NCBI RefSeq assembly: GCF_000312305.1
Contig: NZ_HE999444.1
Location: forward strand, 128,665-192,278
Source of the DNA: Prevotella conceptionensis 9403948
GTDB taxonomy: Bacteria > Bacteroidota > Bacteroidia > Bacteroidales > Bacteroidaceae
Length of the DNA stretch: 63,614 bases
Direction: 5' to 3'
Both the position numbers and the translations under genes were made by a program. This document shows, piece by piece, positions 63,201-63,614 of the stretch. How positions within the stretch are numbered: position 1 is the first letter of the stretch; the number at the start of each line of letters is the position of its first letter. The notes under the pieces are model-generated. The model saw only the letters and a program-made list of their open reading frames with translations. It ran no database searches and was not told where the DNA came from.

Positions 63201-63447
63201 AACAGACTTGAAGAGCATACCTATTTGCTACAATTTTAACAAACCGTCTGAAATTTTTGCCCTATATATGACAGTTAAGGATAAAGTGATAGATACGAGT
63301 ATATTAGCAACGCTCAATGACAATCAACATAAAATGATAGATGCTATTGTTCTTAAATTCTTTGGATTAGGCAAAGAAGAAGCTTATATTGTAAATACGC
63401 TGCAAGACATGGTATTTAGGCGTATGAAGAAAAGTAAGACCAAATGA
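60259..63447 (+). CDS. Eco57I-type adenine-specific DNA methyltransferase
   Basis: A 1062-residue N6-adenine methyltransferase of the Eco57I/type IIG group. An N-terminal region (1-350) of unknown role contains TWDWRF-like NDTRWDWRFTFCHK and MLGRIVFLHFLQKKGWLGV. GAFYTPKEIVQYM leads to motif I CDPAIGSGAFPMGLL (about 464) and motif IV IVIGNPPYLESR (about 663). The last 300 residues are a likely target-recognition domain (AEATDLKSIPICYN near the end). I see no clear nuclease motif in it, so cleavage would come from the PLD helicase partner. It shares the AT-rich composition and transcript of the helicase gene. Confidence 0.87.
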   Translation: MNTDTLSIEALKGYLSSQYKGWNSFVDNVIFPIFGKDKFETLSETELLENSPEEKPLAEATGICSIKQVGQIDIGVQPLQIFDVTVSDRVMMERNRVNIQRLIRKVMENYSSAFMLFHYENDTRWDWRFTFCHKKGSQKEVTDSKRYTFLLGPGQSCRTAAENFIKLYENRDTLDMSKIEGAFSVEALTNEFFGKYKEEYDKFVEYITGKRYVKRDNKYVEAIIHEPHPTLYSCFSNNDKLVRDYVKKMLGRIVFLHFLQKKGWLGVPYNEEWGNGDRNFMLNLFKNATEKQKENFLDEVLEGLFAEGLDCNRAEKSDLYDTKVEGLRKCRIPYLNGGLFERDYLDELAVRFPAEYFDSLLTMLSLYNFTIDENDPNDAEVGVDPEMLGRIFENLLEDNKDKGAFYTPKEIVQYMCRESLIAYLQTDQNEEDKENIRKFVTTHDAELLGDLKADIEQKLLDVKICDPAIGSGAFPMGLLRELFFCRSAIEPNIIENAANIKRYIIQNNIYGVDIERGAVDIARLRFWLALIVDEKTPEALPNLDFKIMQGNSLLEQYKGVDLSTMTEKKVGAGQSITIFDSMLDVYRKNLRDKLAEYYACPEHDKKVQLRKEIADIVKQELVEQGIHIDFEDMDLSANSQFFLWHTWFHDVFSRPSKEGFDIVIGNPPYLESRSPNFPESLKVSLQSEIQKRRLSDARAFPRGADLLIFFYELSLRLLSPNGYNVFITENSWLSTDYGKLFQNFLLKKCKVHAIIDSEYKYFETADINTIITIIRNRNESNDKFPVKFFHCNGSLEKYPCNTFSMHDTENVTLKEFLSSAQLLHNYKWGVIIRAEQKLLRIIETISQLKDKSLSSKISIGQGLNLTKSHIVYSQSSRTYPYYTSEIGPTYSWNNSSCYVSKDDISSSRKKPLLIMPRGIGTHFCSINECSGYTSSYVEIYGDLSQEETLNIWLFCNSSLFWLLREITGRTNLGGGMLKAEATDLKSIPICYNFNKPSEIFALYMTVKDKVIDTSILATLNDNQHKMIDAIVLKFFGLGKEEAYIVNTLQDMVFRRMKKSKTK

Positions 63448-63476
63448 TAATTGGGAGGGATTGTCCTCCAATTATC
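63446..63476 (+). terminator. stem-loop after the methyltransferase gene
   Basis: GATAATTGGGAGG pairs with CCTCCAATTATC with one bulged G, overlapping the stop codon. No T-run. From 63477 to the window end I see no gene. Confidence 0.55.
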
Positions 63477-63614
63477 ATTTATTCTGGCTCTATAACGAAT
63501 CGTGTGGGTAAATATTTTTTTCCTTGCCAGCGTTCCTATGTTTAAAGGCTTTATGACTGAACAGAAGAAGACGGATTAATCTACAAATATAAAGGAGTTT
63601 GAGCGTAAGCATCC

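Noticed and set aside
56758..63447. Calling the helicase/methyltransferase pair DISARM or BREX
   Set aside because: No drmA/B/C or brx/pgl partners are visible before the window end, so the label would go beyond the evidence.

Overview
The window looks like a Bacteroidales chromosome, most likely Prevotella or a close relative. Evidence: a PorQ-type secretion gene beside cmk, a TonB energy transducer, the Bacteroides aerotolerance (Bat) operon with batB-batC and batD-batE each fused, a queA/DUF2027-Smr cluster, a tiny basic AURKAIP1/COX24-like protein beside an HU gene, and many promoters with the Bacteroidota -7 element TAnnTTTG. No integrase, plasmid gene or CRISPR array was seen.

Layout. 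1-5.5 kb: housekeeping (cmk, porQ, tonB, polyprenyl synthase, tatD). 5.5-12.9 kb: an AT-rich accessory stretch with a 17-bp-TIR MITE-like element, a truncated YhcG-like fragment, copy A of a roughly 620-bp repeat, IS5-type relics bracketing a peptide-type ABC exporter, a dead glycosyltransferase and a large outer-membrane beta-barrel. 12.9-27.6 kb: nadE, smr-queA-pap2 and the six-gene Bat operon, interrupted by unusual short-repeat arrays. 27.6-30.3 kb: repeat B, a nitrilase-family amidase, a metallophosphoesterase. 30.4-34.9 kb: an AT-rich island with two TIR proteins, a three-TM protein, an Nmad2-like protein, a thymine-hypermodification-type protein and a thymidylate synthase homologue. 35.2-40.1 kb: htpG, tRNA-Arg, HU, the tiny basic protein, rng. 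40.3-49.3 kb: small exported proteins, repeat C, and a pdxST operon led by a kinase-like/AraC fusion gene broken by a frameshift. 49.8-63.5 kb: a second defence-like region: a 1772-residue DUF4011-type helicase, repeat D, then an HTH gene, a PLD-SNF2 helicase and an Eco57I-type methyltransferase.

Working together. The Bat genes form one operon (MoxR ATPase, DUF58, membrane protein, VWA proteins, BatD/E). The kinase-like/AraC gene overlaps pdxS by ATGA and pdxS is followed directly by pdxT, pointing to vitamin B6 sensing and synthesis in one unit. The 30.4-33.5 kb genes are nearly contiguous or overlapping and look like one system that makes or senses a modified thymidine or nucleotide, with a TIR effector.

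The most unusual structure is non-coding. Four diverged copies of an intergenic repeat (6.3, 27.8, 41.9 and 55.5 kb) each hold 5-6 hairpin-like units at an exact 22-bp spacing. A different sequence at 18.87 kb repeats the same design: five 7-bp stems with 3-4-nt loops spaced 22-23 bp. Many intergenic gaps also carry runs of 8-12-bp phrases (GAGTT, GTCAACTTG, GGTGAAAA, CTAGGAAA types).
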